Notes: generated by a model from the letters alone, not told the origin. Shown: positions 20,422-32,829, numbered from the stretch's first letter. The stretch is 64,000 nucleotides of DNA from Paracyclopina nana (GCA_019096065.1 JAGUCH010000002.1:11420501-11484500), one strand, 5' to 3'. Translations and numbers: made by a program.

Positions 20422-21770
20422 ATGTCAAGTGTTAGTGAAAGAATACGTCTTGCGAGAGAAAAGTCGAAAAAACGGAAAGAGCTCTTAGGCTTTACCTTGG
20501 GATCCAGTTGGGCTGAAGAGCTTGGAAGTGACAGCAAAAGAGTGAAAAATACTACAAACGATTCAAGTGCCTTGCAATTGTCTATTTCGCCGAAACCATT
20601 AGAGAAATCAGCAAGGCAGAGCTCGGATGATGAAAAGCAAGCAAGCCACACCGAAGAATTTCGGGACTCGACCGCTTTCCTAAAAGGAACTCAATCTCTC
20701 AATCCTCACAATGATTACAGCCAGAATTTTGTGGACACCGGTCACAGGCCTCAAAACTTCATACGTATGACAAAACTGCCTAAGATTTTGCTCTTGATTT
20801 TTCTAACTCTTGTCTTTTAGGTGACGTTGGTCTCGCTGACAGATTTGAAGAATATCCCAAATTACGCGAACTCATTCGGCTCAAGAATGAGCTGATTGAT
20901 GAAACTGCTCACCCACCAATGTATTTGAAATGTGATTTAGAGACCTTTGACTTGAAGAGCCTGGACCAAAAGTTTGATGTCATTCTAATTGAGCCTCCCC
21001 TCGAAGAGTATGCTAGGTCTTACGGGGTGACCAATGTCAAATTTTGGGACTGGGACAAGATCATGGCACTTGACATTGGCGAGGTAGCCGCTCAAAGGTC
21101 ATTCGTATTCCTGTGGTGTGGATCATCTGATGGTCTGGACTTGGGAAGATTATGCCTGCAAAATTGGGTACTGATAATTTATCCATATGAATCTTTTTTC
21201 CCTCCTTTATAAATGCCTTACTTTCAGGGCTTTCGGAGATGCGAGGACATTTGCTGGATTCAAACCAACCACAAAAATGTGGGCAATGTCAAGGTGCTTG
21301 AGCCCAATGCAGCCTTCCAGAGAACGAAAGAACACTGCTTAATGGGCATCAAAGGCACAGTGCGAAGATCGACTGATGGCGATTTTATACATGCCAACGT
21401 CGACATCGATCTCATTATTGACGAGGAGCCTGAGCCGGGCTCATTGGAAAAGCCCATCGAAATGTTCCGCATTATCGAGCACTTTTGCCTTGGCAAGCGC
21501 CGACTGCAGATCTTTGGCCGTGACTCGACCATTAGACCAGGTTGGATGACAATAGGTCCCATGCTGACCATGTCCAACTACGACCAGGCTCTGTACAAAA
21601 GCTACTTCGAAGCGGGTGCAACCACGGGCTGTACTGAGAGGATAGAAAGCCTCAGGCCCAAGTCTCCGCCTCCCAAGGCAGGTGGTCGAGGTCGTGGAAG
21701 AGGTGGTGGTGGTGGTCGAGGCCGGGGATCAAGTAATTCTTCTGGCGGGGACCGTCGTGTTCGTTCATAA
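20422..21770 (+). CDS. METTL14: METTL14, non-catalytic subunit of the m6A mRNA methyltransferase
   Basis: Three exons, 20422-20764, 20821-21167 and 21228-21770, give 410 aa; the introns are 56 and 60 bp. An N-terminal basic helix ([18 protein letters not shown]) and a disordered linker are followed by the MT-A70 fold. The catalytic-site position reads EPPL (IEPPLEEYA) rather than DPPW, as in METTL14, which cannot bind SAM productively. Further blocks are [57 protein letters not shown] and [11 protein letters not shown]. The C-terminus is an RGG tail ([16 protein letters not shown]) that in METTL14 aids RNA binding. It acts in the nucleus with METTL3 to place N6-methyladenosine. Confidence 0.97.
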
Positions 21771-21776
21771 AATAAA
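21771..21776 (+). terminator. METTL14 polyadenylation signal AATAAA
   Basis: A canonical AATAAA begins one base after the METTL14 stop codon, implying a very short 3' UTR. The convergent protease stop is 75 bp beyond METTL14's. Confidence 0.6.
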
Positions 21777-21845
21777 ATTACATTTAATAACGCAAGTTCA
21801 GTGGGGATTAAAAGCATATGTTATAACGAAGAATAATTTTCGCAG

Positions 21846-23161
21846 TCACGAGCTTTGCATTTGCTCAGTGAGCCAGTCGACAAAAGTCTCCACTCTGGTC
21901 CACACGCTTGGCCGAAATGCTCTTCCACATCCTTTGCTCCAGCTGACCAAGCCAACCACCTCGTATTGCCCCCAGCGGCCTGGAATGGGCCTGACCACAG
22001 GAGATCCAGAATCGCCATGACAAGTGGAGTTATGCCCAGACTCGTCTCCACCCACCATGAAGAGCTTCTTTGGTATGTATTCGAATGACCCAGGCTTGTC
22101 ACTGTCATTCAAGAACCTAAAATGCAAGAAAACGTAAGTATCGATTTTTTTATCTGATTGGGCTGTGAATGGCATACCAGCACATGGCCAGGTCATTTGG
22201 GATGACTTCAATGACGACCTCCTGCAATAACCTTGGGGTCTCTCCCACGCCACACTGCTCACTTGTGCAGCCCCAACCAGTCACTGATACGTCGATTCCG
22301 CTGTAATCAGTGACTTCGGTTTTGGCTGGGGCTGGCAAGCACACTGGGTAAAGCTCTCTGCTTGGCCTAATTCTGTCCACGAGCACAATCAGTGCAATGT
22401 CATTCTCGTAGGTGAATGTGTCATACGAAGGATGCACGATGATTTTTGATATCTCTATGATTACCCCACCGAGGTTGAATTTCCCGTGAATCCACAAGTC
22501 TTGCTCCTCTGCAGTGGGCAACTCGTTGATGACTGATCCTCCTCTTAGCACATAACGAATCTAAAAATGAAAATGAGTCCAAAAGCAGAGCTTATTTAAA
22601 GCAGTCATAATTAATTACCCTGTTATTGTTGACGCAATGGGCTGCAGTGATGGCATGTCGATCCGAAATGAGGGCTGCTCCACAAGACGGAACAGTTATG
22701 GGGAATTCTTTGATCCATAATGCGAGCATCCAAGGAAACAGAGCCTTGGAAGAGTCAACGTTGAACCCATTAATTAATTGCTCCTGCCTCTGAGCTCCTC
22801 GACTCAGAGGCTGAATTAATTGTGAGGTCGTGACACTTGCAGTTGCCCTGTCACCCCTAAAACCACAATTCGATGATTCGGGCAACACCGTAATTATTGA
22901 ACGCTTCCTCCTTTTATTAGGCTTGTTTCCAAGTTGATCGATGGGCATTTTGCTACAGGGTAACATGTAGCAGCAAGTTTCCTCGATTGGATCCGGACAT
23001 CTCCCAATGTAGATGCCCTTGCTGGAGGCACAACTTTCTTGAGTCGTACATGTTCCTATGTCACCCTTGGGATTCCTGCACAAGACCTTTTGTCTATTCA
23101 CTGCGGCTCCAGTTGACATTGACAGTGGCATCAGGTAGAGGCAAAGCCATCGAAATTTCAT
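21846..23161 (-). CDS. Secreted CLIP-domain serine protease (chymotrypsin-like S1)
   Basis: Three exons, 22619-23161, 22178-22560 and 21846-22116, give 398 aa. The signal peptide starts MKFRWLCLYLMPLSM. A six-Cys CLIP-type domain (CRNPKGDIGTC, ESC, GRCP, ETCC) spans ~25-70, followed by a basic linker NKRRKRS. The S1 domain shows all three catalytic residues: His in ITAAHC, Asp in ENDIALI, Ser in HGDSGSP. It is therefore a predicted active protease, not a serine protease homolog. The residue six before the catalytic Ser (S1 pocket bottom) is Ser, suggesting chymotrypsin-like rather than trypsin-like specificity. There is no canonical R|IVGG activation site; QEQLINGF is the likely new N-terminus region. 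CLIP proteases act in haemolymph cascades (melanization, Toll activation), but the role of this one is not shown. Confidence 0.92.
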
Positions 23162-23426
23162 TTTTTGCAATTCTTGCAGCGGTTCCCAAAATTAGGAGAG
23201 GGTCAGCTCAACTGAGCCCACTCAGCCTTTACTAACCAGTTAGGCTTCCAGCTAAACTAGTTCATGAAAGCTAAAGTAGTAGAATATGCAAGTAACGTAA
23301 ATGCTGAGAATAAGCCCGCTTTTCCTCTACCGTTAATTATCCTTTTTTACGCAATGTAAACCGAATTTCCTCGTGAGTAATTCACTTTGCCGGTTGACTC
23401 AGCTTTTTTGCGCTCCCGATGCGCTA

Positions 23427-23737
23427 TGAAGTAAATGATAACCCTGGGGATATTTTTTACTTAGTAAATGGTAAATGAGAACCCCAGGGATATTTTTTAC
23501 TAAGTAAATGGTAAATGAGAACCCTAGGGATATTTTTTACTTAGCAAATGGTAAATGAGAACCCTAGGGATATTTTTTACTTAGCAAATGGTAAATGAGA
23601 AACCTAGGGATATTTTTTATTTACATGATGGTAAATGAAAACCCTAGGGATGCTTTTTAATAAGAAAAAAATACCCCTAGGGTTTCCATTTACCATTTGC
23701 TTAGTAAAAAATATCCCTAGGGTTATCATTTACTTCA
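23427..23737. mobile_element. TA-flanked inverted-repeat MITE with internal 40-bp tandem repeat
   Basis: 311 bp between TA dinucleotides at 23425-23426 and 23738-23739. The left end TGAAGTAAATGATAACCC is mirrored at the right end (GGGTTATCATTTACTTCA). The left arm is expanded as about five 40-bp repeats containing GTAAATGAGAACCCTAGGGA, while the right arm has one inverted copy. TA target sites fit a Tc1/mariner-type MITE. There is no coding capacity. Confidence 0.75.
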
Positions 23738-23739
23738 TA

Positions 23740-24762
23740 ACACATCAGGAGCCCAAAAAGGGAGTTCTATTGACTACTATAGAATGATCAGAGAATACAA
23801 AACCAAGTAGCAGATTCTTCTGAACTAACACTAAATCTAGTTAAAGACCTTCCTTACTTCATTTGAATTTATTTGATACTCATCAACATTAATTTTTTTT
23901 ATTGAATTTCTAAAACTGACACAAATGTGTCATTATTGATCTAAAACAAGTTTAAATCAAAAAATATTAATGATTCATGAAATTTTCTGCACATATTTAT
24001 GCTACTTCTTGTAAACAGTTAACCAAAATAAAAGAAACAGTGACAGCGCCATCTACAAACAGTTTATGAAACTAAATTAAATTTTCTTAATAGCATAGCG
24101 TAATGGAAGTCCCATGACACAAGCCTTTTATAAGTGATTATACTAAGAGAGTAGGTTTTTTTGCAAAGTTAAGCCCAAGCCTAGAGGAAGCAGACAGAAG
24201 CAATCTATTATTGCATAAAGGGAAGAATTTCTAATTAGCAATATAGCATTATTACCAATTATAAAAAATGCATTGAAAGGATGATAGTATCCCAAACTAA
24301 TTTGCATAATTTTATAAAATTGTATAATGGAAGCATTATTGACTTAAGTAATTGCACCACCACCCTTAAAAGAGTGCATATGATTTTGAGCTCGCAAGAA
24401 CAATAACAAGATGACTTAATAAATTGACATCATTTAACTGGGTAATAGAAGCAACATGAAATAAGGCAATTTTAATGCATTTATATTAGTGTATTTTTGC
24501 TGAAATGTTTAATAAAAAACAGTGAAAAATGTAAACAAAAGATTGCTATCATCTGAAATCATGTTTTTGTTCTTCCACCAATTGTGAGTGCTATTATAAT
24601 AAGTGTTGGCACAAGGAAATTTAGGACAATAAATCCCTTATAATGGCATATGGGATTCATATGTAATGGAAAATGATACAGTTTGGACAAAAGTTGAATA
24701 TCACTCTACTAGCAATCTATCCAAACTAAATGAAGGCATTAAAAGTAGTGAAATGCATTGAT
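23740..24762. other. AT-rich intergenic DNA, no gene seen
   Basis: About 70% A+T by eye, with only short frames and no recognised protein, RNA or repeat family. Confidence 0.5.
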
Positions 24763-25089
24763 TTAAGAGTCTATGCAGGAGCCAGGTGGCAAATTCATGG
24801 TAAGCAAAAATTCTAGAACCATTATGCAACATGGGCTTAGAAATGCTCCTGGGCTCCTAGCTGGAGAAATTGAATTTTTAATGCTTTCTAAAAAGAGCCC
24901 AAAAATCGCCAATTTTCCACCTAGGTCCAAAAATTGGCCTCTACCTCAGCCCAGGAGCATTTCTAAGCCCATGTTGCATAATGACTTAATCATCCCACTA
25001 TATGGGGGTACTATTGGGATAGGTGTCATTTGATTCTAGAATTTTTGCTTACCATGAATTTGCCACCTGGCTCCTGTGAAGACTCTTAA
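24763..25089. mobile_element. Long inverted-repeat element bounded by TTAA
   Basis: TTAAGAGTC at the left and GACTCTTAA at the right bound a near-palindrome. After three unmatched bases the arms CAGGAGCCAGGTGGCAAATT... and its complement match for about 43 bp. A second inner inverted pair (CATTATGCAACATGGGCTTA and complement) lies inside. TTAA boundaries suggest a piggyBac-type target site, but the ends lack a typical CCC start, so family assignment is uncertain. It is non-coding and would fold into a strong hairpin if transcribed. Confidence 0.75.
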
Positions 25090-25559
25090 GGTGAATGCAA
25101 GAAGTCACCCCAGACACATTTTTATATGACACAATCAGGGATTTTTCTCAAAAATTTTACTTATCATATGATATTTATTTGTATATATCTTGAACAGCCA
25201 AATAAAGGAGAATCATGTTAAGTTATTTTTTCCTTGATTTGATCACATTTAGTTTTTATGACTGTTTTAAACTATATTTATGACAGCAGAAATTAATGAA
25301 AATTGGCAGATATAGACTGATGTAGAAAAAGAAAAGTTGATTTTGGCGAATTCAGTAGAACAACAATTTTGCTCAATTTGAGCAAAAATTGAATGTTCCA
25401 TAACTTATGATTCCAAACGAATCCAATTGAGTGACCAAGTCAGGGAAGGTAAGCTTATAGCATAAATTGATTTTATAAGATGGAAAGCAATTTTTGCATG
25501 TCTAATTCAGTTTACCAATTATTCGTCTCAGTTCATATAACTACACATATATAAAACCT
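25090..25559. other. AT-rich intergenic DNA, no gene seen
   Basis: No coding sequence, RNA gene or repeat recognised. Confidence 0.5.
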
Positions 25560-25772
25560 ATGACATTTTACTTTATCAAGTGACACGCATTATAAAGTAT
25601 TTTATAAGGTGTGTTGCTCCTCTATTTGACCAGAGACAGTGATATTGTCCAAGAAGTAAATCCCATTGCATTGCAGAAAAAGTAGAAAGAATGCCTAGTT
25701 CTAACATGGGGATCGAACCCAGAACTTCAGGAATAAGAGTCCAGCGCTCTACTGACTGAGCTACCGAGATAT
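25560..25772 (-). mobile_element. tRNA-Lys-derived SINE
   Basis: On the minus strand a tRNA-like head runs from about 25770 to 25698. It carries a box A/D-arm TAGCTCAGTCAGTAGAGC, an anticodon loop CTCTTAT with anticodon CTT (Lys), and a box B GGTTCGATCC. The acceptor stem does not pair and the anticodon and T stems have mismatches, so it is not a functional tRNA. An unrelated ~130 bp body follows. This head-body structure is typical of a SINE. Internal Pol III promoter boxes are intact. Confidence 0.75.
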
Positions 25773-28144
25773 TTTGAAAGAATGTTGTTAAAATTCCCAG
25801 GCCCGTCCACCAAGGCATGCCTTGACGCAACTTTTTAAAGCCTCACGCAACCAAGATTATGTCATTACTTCGAGGGCGCCACAGTCGTCCAAGTACATAA
25901 AAAAAGGCGCTAAATTCAAAATCAGATTCTGCTCCCCCTTTGCTCGCGTGAAGTTGAGCGCACGCTAAAGAATGATGCGAGTGACGTATTAATTTGAGCG
26001 ACCAGATTTGGCTTTTTTCCCAACAAATTTGCCCTCATTTGACTCTTTCTATAAGTGACAGATTTTTTTCTAATCAAAAAGAGTAGCTCTGCCCGGTTAT
26101 TTCCACAGAATTCTATTTATTCTGTCAGAAGCCCTTCCATAGCATAGTTAGACTCCGTGTTTAGATAATTTCAGCTGGTAGTTCACCTTACATTCTAGAT
26201 CATCTTGAAAATTCCATTTTATTCTTCTACTAAGCTGAGCTAAGTTAAGTAGAGGAGTAGTCTCTATCAGAGCTACCAGACAAAACTTGATCTAACACAT
26301 CTTTTTGCTCCAAAAAGTGCCAAATTCAAAATGCACAATTTTTAATTGATTGATTAACGCTTTCAAGATTGCCTGGTCTGGTAACTTCATTAACATTTGA
26401 AAATTACTTTCCATCATATAAAATCGTATATATATGTAAACAAATTATAAAACATGCTTACAAAATTTGCTCAGCTATTTTATTAGCTTATTTTATAAAT
26501 TTTTTACAAATATAAATAGATAATCCACCGGAACTGGCAGCTCTTACTTTTACGTACTCTGTACTCTGGGGTGTTCTCTGTGTAAAGTAGTGAGAGGCAT
26601 TTAGAAGTGAGTGGTACTATGTTGTAAGTGAGATTAGCTGTATACTTTACAGTGCATCATCCTTTTTATAGAATTTTTGAGATGATCTATTTTCTTTTTT
26701 GGAAGGGTCCTATTGAATTAGTCTTATTTCTCGAATTTCCCTTTTTTGCTTGACCACTATTGAATAATTTTGAAGCTCGAAAATCCCAAAAAAAGAAACA
26801 ATTTATACCTGAATTTGCCACCCTCTCAGGCAATCCAAAGTATTGATTGGGGCATGTACTATATATACATTAGAGTTTGGAGGGTATGCATGCACATGCA
26901 CACAAAAGCTCTGCAGCAAATTAAAGAAGCATTCATTTTTTGCTGCAAATGACACAAAGGGCGCGGTGTGTTCCCATGTGACATACTATTCGTTGGTAAT
27001 TTACCTCGATGCGAGTTGCACAATAAGGCTCGCATGTTATTTTTAGGCTATTTCTACGACGAGTCGGTAAACAACGCCCATAATTATTTCTTACTTTATT
27101 TGGGTCACAATTTGAAATCAGGTCATTGCAATTTTGGAAAACATATCCCAGTTGCACACTTTCTAGAAATCTATGATGATGACCATTCATGGAATATCGT
27201 CGATAGCTTATGAATTCGTCATGAACAAATGGCTATGAAACCGCACGCATCAGTTATGCGACCTTTGCGTGTACGAAAGGTAATATGCTTCCAGCGTAGC
27301 AAAGACCCTCGTTTTAATTGTCTGAGTTGGATGGGAATGTGGAAAGCCGTTTCATGCAACTTTCAATGGTACTAATTGTACTCGTCCACCATTAATTAAC
27401 AACGTTTGCATATGGAAACAAAGCGTGCGCGCGCGCGCGTCCTTGCATTAATGACTATAAAATGACTTAAGTATGAGAAGGCTCGTTCGATACTGCTAAA
27501 TTCGTCTCCACCTGGCAGAGAGAGGCTTCGAGAGAGAGAGAGAGAAAAAGCATGTTGCAAAGTGAGGCCTTTTTTCTCTGACAAACACTTGTGTCCTCGT
27601 CGTTCAGTTGTTCGTCGAGATCCCTCCTTTATAGTGCTCTGGCGAACTGGATTCTACAGGTACGATCGCATTTCAACATCTCAGGAAAAAAGGAAATTCG
27701 TTGTAGCGTTTACGAGCCTGGAGCGCACGCAGATTAGCGTAGCTGCTGCTGTGTGTGCTGGCCAAAGTTATCGAGGTCTGTTTTAACGTCTTTATGCATC
27801 AAGCAAGTCAGCTTTCTTGACTGCTGTAGCTTTAGCAACAAGCTCAGCTTTGTTCACGAAGCCAGCTTTGTTAGCTTCAACTGGCGGAGTCCCTCATAAT
27901 TTTTTTTGATTGAGCGACAGTGCTACGCGACTACACGCCTGATTGCGGCAAGCGCGATGAGTCAGTGAGACTTTTTAACAAAAGCAGCTACTAGTTCGAT
28001 CACACAAAGCATATTAGTATACATACTGGTGCTAAAGTGTTGCGCTGCCCCAGAAAATAGAAATCTCGTTTTATGATTGAAACGTAAACATCGCACATTA
28101 GTTTTCCGTCAAAATGAAGAGGTGAGCAAACAATCACAGCTGTT
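25773..28144. other. Gene-poor intergenic DNA and SLC44 upstream region
   Basis: Mostly AT-rich. It holds a purine/pyrimidine-alternating run GCGCGCGCGCGC (around 27425-27439, potential Z-DNA) and a GA microsatellite (27527-27545). Part of 26453-26520 is also found at 40533-40592. A short ATG-GT motif near 28113 may be a 5' UTR exon end for the next gene. No convincing additional gene was found. Confidence 0.45.
26453..26520. repeat. Dispersed repeat fragment (pair with 40533-40592)
   Basis: ACAAAATTTGCTCAGCTATT and the following 10 bases, then TATAAATAGATA, recur almost unchanged at 40533-40592. Too short to classify. Confidence 0.6.
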
Positions 28145-30545
28145 ATGGGAAACAAGCGCAAAACAGCACCGGCCGACCAAGGCCCACCGCCCATGTACAT
28201 GGAGGAGCCTGCGGATCACCAGGATGAGGCTGGCGAGGACTTCGGCCAACCCTACAAGTTCGAGGCCAACTTCCAAGGGCCCATCAGGAAGAGAAGCTGC
28301 ACAGACGTCCTTTGCCTCCTCCTGTTCGTGGCCTTCCTCGGCGGGTGGGGATTCGTGGCCTACTTTGGCATAACGAACGGCAACATAAACAAGGTGACGC
28401 GTCCTTTTTTACGACGGCCTTGGCGCACGTTGGCCTTGACTGATAGGCATCGTCTCATTTCAGGTGCTTTATCCTACGGATTCGCTAGGCCAAATTTGCG
28501 GCCAAGGCGAGCTGGTCGACAGACCGTATCTGCTTTTCTTCGACTTGACAAGATGCCTGAATCCAGCCGTGCTATCCGTGGGATGTCCCACGCCTCAAGT
28601 CTGCGTGCAAAAGTGCCCCGATGCGCCCATGAGCGGATATGCCTTGCAGGCCCAAGGCAACGACGACCTGGCCAAGATGTACATGAAACCATTCTGCGCC
28701 TACATGGACCACACCGAGTTCAGCCAAAAGTCGGCCAAACGGCTCATTGAGGAGGGCCTGTGCCCAGCATGGGTGCTTCCAAGCCAGCCTTTCATTGGCA
28801 GATGTCTGCCTACCGTGGATGAGGCCAACGGGTCCGACGACAACACCACCGTGGTCCAGTCCAACGAAACCATGGATAACCAGCCGGTGAAAAAAGGGAC
28901 GTTGAAGCACGCTCTGACTGCATTGGGAGCGTTTCTCAGCGTTCGGGATTTCGGAGAAAGAGTGTTCAACGACCTCAAGGACACGTGGTGGATGATCGGG
29001 CTTGGCCTTCTCTTGGGCTGCGTCCTTTCGTTCATCTGGATTCTCTTCATGCGCTACATGGCCGGATTCATGGTGTGGCTGTCTTTGGGACTGATCTTCA
29101 TCCTCATCTCTGGCTTGTTCGGCTACAGCCTGTACCGCTACCTCCTGATCAGAAACGAAGCGTCTTCGCAAATATCGATTTTGCACGTCAACCTAACGCC
29201 GGATTACCTCAACGACGTGCTCCAGCTCAGAGATACGTGGCTAGCCTTTGTCGTGATTTTGGGCATTTTCTTGCTCATTCTGATTCTTGTGCTTTTGGCT
29301 CTACGTCAGCGCATTCAAATCGCCATCAAGCTGATTGAGCAAAGTGCAAAAGCAGTGGGTCAGATGTGCACCACAATCTTCTTCCCGATTTTACCTTTTG
29401 TTCTACACGTGGCTGTTGTGATTTGGTTCGCACTGGTCGCCATGTATTTGAGCTCTGCCGGGACCAAAGTCTACACCATCACCTACGAGCATGGAAATAT
29501 TGGCAAAATTGGGGCCAGAGACTCGTCCAGTCTCGATCAACCGCATCCACCACCAGCATATTGTGTAGCTTCCGGAAATTGCCAAAACCCAGAGACCAAC
29601 ACTTCGTATATGCTTCAGGATACTTGCATTCCTTCCATTTTTAATGCCACTTGCATTAACTGCCCGGATATCAGTTGCCAATTTACGCGATACGAGAAGC
29701 AAGGTGGAGGATGGTTTGGCTCTTGGATGAACTGGTACAATCTTTTCGGATTTTTCTGGGCTATGGAATTCGTGACTGCTTTTGGAGAACTTGTCTTGGC
29801 TGGCGTGTTTGCAAGATGGTACTGGACCTTTGACAAGTCACAAGTACCACCCATGACCTTGGGCGCGAGCTTTTGCAATGCGCTCACATTTCATTTGGGC
29901 ACAGTGGCCTTCGGATCGTTGATCATTGGCATCATTCGATTCGTGAGAGCTATTCTGCAATACGTGGAAAATAAGCTGAAGCTATACAACAATGATCTGG
30001 TCAAGTGCTTGATTTGCTTGTGCAAATGCTGTCTTTGGTGTCTAGAGAAGTTTATGCGATTCATCAATCGTAATGCCTACATTATGTGCGCGATGAAGAG
30101 CACCAACTTTTGCAAATCAGCCTATGAAGCTTTTAACCTTCTCATGCGGAATATCGTTCGTGTTGTTGTGCTCAACAATGTCGTAACGTTCCTCCTGTTC
30201 ATTGGAAAAATTGTGATTGTTGCTGGAGTGGGCACCCTCTCCTACTTCGTGTTTAGTGGTCAAATTCCAGAGCTGCAAGATGATGTGCCCACACTGAACT
30301 ACCTTCTTACACCTATCGTCATGATTGTCATCGGAACCTATTTTATCACTTCATCCTTCTTCAGTGTCTATGCCATGGCGGTCGATACTCTATTCCTCTG
30401 CTTCCTCGAAGATCTGGAACGAAACGATGGGACACCTGCTCGACCGTATTTCATGTCAGTTGGCCTTCAAAGAGTCGTTGGGAAAATGCAAAAGTTGAAA
30501 GAAGACCAGCCGCTCGTGGCGATGAAAAAGAAGGGTCGAAAATAG
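28145..30545 (+). CDS. Choline transporter-like protein (SLC44A2/4-like)
   Basis: Two exons, 28145-28393 and 28464-30545 (intron 70 bp), give 776 aa. The N-terminal cytosolic part carries FEANFQGPIRKRSCTDVLC before TM1, followed by a large Cys-rich extracellular loop (CPTPQVCVQKCPD, FIGRCLP). About nine to ten further TM segments follow, including the signature blocks DTWLAFVVILG, CLWCLEKFMRFINRNAYIM, TNFCKSAYEAFNLLMRN and FSVYAMAVDTLFLCFLEDLE. It ends ERNDGTPARPYFMSVGLQR and a Lys-rich tail. The family moves choline/ethanolamine across plasma and mitochondrial membranes. It may supply substrate for the Kennedy pathway enzyme at 16-18 kb, but the two are not linked physically. The start is the first in-frame ATG. 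Confidence 0.95.
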
Positions 30546-30697
30546 CAAAATTTAAGTGCATGGGCATTATTATTTCACCCATTGAATGTGGAAAAAGAAC
30601 CTGTGATGTGGTATAGAGATAACAACTATATATATTGTCTATTTGAAAAGCTTTCAATGGATTTGGTAAAAAAAAATGAAAAATCTATTTTCCTTTT

Positions 30698-32606
30698 TTA
30701 AGGGATAATATTTTCTTGAGCATCATAATTTTCAAAGACCAAATTGTTGACATCTCCAAAAGCCTGTCGGTGGACTTTGTAGGAATTGGAATTCTGCATT
30801 GTACTTACTGGGCACATATCCCTAGAGTTTGTCCATTGACGAGCCACAAACGCATCTGTTTTGTTAGCGGTAGCCATCGCATGCTCAATCAGCAGGGCAC
30901 TGATGTAGATGTGAGCTAAGCTGAAAGCAAAATCCCGACCAGCCACTTCCATTGTCAGTGGGTCCAGTTGGTTTTGTGACGTAAAATCGACAAGGCCGTA
31001 GAGTGCTCCTTTCAGATCCTGCGAGGCTTCGGTGACACATGGATCGTTGCTCCTTGAAGCATTTTCGATGGCTTCTGAGGTGCGAGATTTGAAAGCCCTG
31101 AAAGCTTCACCCTTTGATTTGGTCATGGCGCGCATTATATCAAGAGCCATCACATTAGATGTCCCCTCCCAAATAGGCAACACTTGTGCATCACGAAGAA
31201 AGCCAGGTATGCCTGTATCTTCAATGTAGCCCTGCATGTGAAAAGTGTTTAGGTAAACTAAAATGCAATTTATGTAGCGAAAAAAAGGGGGATCACATTA
31301 CTTGGCCGCCAAAGCACTCCAATCCCTCTGATGTGTTGGCAACAGCTTTTTTAGCCGTGTAAAGCTTCGCCACCGGCATCATCAAACGAAGCAGTAATTT
31401 GTCTGAATCATCAATCAGATTCATGTCTTCCAACCCTTGCTGCCTGGCCAGATCCATAAGAAGGACAGTGCAGCCTCGCACATCAACTTCCATTTGGGCC
31501 AAAGTCCTTAAATGCAATGGATGCTGAGCAATTCGTTTTCCAAAGGTGACTCGTCTTTGCGAGTAGTCCCTTGCCATGCTCGTGATTTTTCTCTGAATTG
31601 CAACCGAGCTCACGACATTGTGCAGCCTCGTTGTAGTAAGCATGCTGGAAATGCTTGACACTCCTCTACCTTCTTCAGATACCAACGTGGCTACAGTGCT
31701 ATTGAGAATGAGTTCAGCAGTTGGAAGCTGTCTGGTTCCGAGCTTGTTTTTGAGTTTCACAACTTCGATGCCATTCAATTTAGAGTTGGCATTTCGTGTC
31801 TGCACGAGGAACATGCTCAGCGAGTCCGGATACGCCCTGAGCCGGGCCAAAAGCAAGGCCATATCGCTGTCAGTGGCAGAAGAGAACCACTTGTAGCCCA
31901 CGACAGTGAACTTTCCAGGATGACCATCTAGGGGAGTAGCAATTGTCTCAGTCCCACCACTGACATCAGACCCGCCTCGTTTCTCTGTCATCCATTGGCC
32001 AGAGGTCCAAAAGCGATCCGGATCGCGTGTGGTGAGCCTGTCAATGGCTTCCCTCACCTCGGGGATTTTCTGGTTGCAAGTTAGCAGCGTTTTGACAGCT
32101 CCGTCTGTCATGGCTAGAGGGCAAGAGTAGAGGCCAGAGGCTGGCGCGTAGAGCATCAGCTTGGCCGTTTGATAAATTCGACTGTATTGGCCATGGGATT
32201 TCTCGTATGCGATAGCTATGAGACCCTCCTCAGCTGCCACCTTTTTTTGGGCCTTCCAAGCGCTGCTCGTCACCAACTCGTCCACTCGTTTACCCCAAGC
32301 TGTGGTAGACTTCAAAGTGGGGGGTTCAGCCTCGCACTGTTGGCCCAGCCTCCAAATGTCAGTGCGCACACGATCTCCGAAGCGGACGAGGTCGGGCTCA
32401 ATGTCCCTGTAGCTGTCATGAGGAATCAGCCTTCTCAAGCACCGGATCAAGAAGGCGTCACTAGAGAACGCATTTTCGTGATGAGGCTCCTCTTGCACAA
32501 AAGTGCTTGGTTGGGGGTGATCGAAGATGCAATAGCATGGTGCGCATGACGTTGAAATCCACCTATGTCTCTTTGCTAGCCGAGAAGTGGCAAACTTCAG
32601 CAACAT
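30698..32606 (-). CDS. Acyl-CoA dehydrogenase, AidB / ACDH-11-like
   Basis: Two exons, 31302-32606 and 30698-31231 (intron 70 bp), give 612 aa. An Arg/Ser-rich N-terminus (LLKFATSRLAKRHRWIST) looks like a mitochondrial presequence. AidB-type blocks are CPLAMTDGAVKTL, FWTSGQWMTEKRGGSDVSGGTET, GYKWFSSATDSDMALLLAR, KNKLGTRQLPTAEL and RVTFGKRIAQHP. The junction GGQ|GYIEDTGIPGFLRDAQVLPIWEGTSNV carries the catalytic-base Glu (WEGT). The family contains FAD; C. elegans ACDH-11 oxidises C11/C12 acyl-CoA and helps set membrane fluidity. A 15-bp stretch GTAAGTACAATGCAG near the end mimics a micro-intron but is read in frame. The gene is divergent from the THAP genes with a hAT MITE in between. Confidence 0.9.
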
Positions 32607-32829
32607 TACTCAAGATTTTATTTTTGCTTTGAATCAAGAAAAGCATTAAAATTGACATCAGCTGATTACTGGGTGCATCAAAAAGAAAGTAACAAACGGT
32701 CAAAGTGACAACTAAGCAAGAACATCTCGCGAAATAAAGTGGCGTAAATTGGATAGATCTGCTCGATTTTGTGCGCAAAAAATCCAATCCGTAACGATGT
32801 GTCCAAAACATTGTCAAATGACTGACGCA

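Noticed and set aside
25698-25770. Functional tRNA-Lys(CUU)
   Set aside because: The acceptor stem does not pair and the anticodon and T stems have mismatches; better read as the head of a SINE.
30800-30830. 15-bp GTAAGT...GCAG micro-intron in the ACAD gene
   Set aside because: Far shorter than any intron here (minimum 48 bp), and the sequence reads through in frame.
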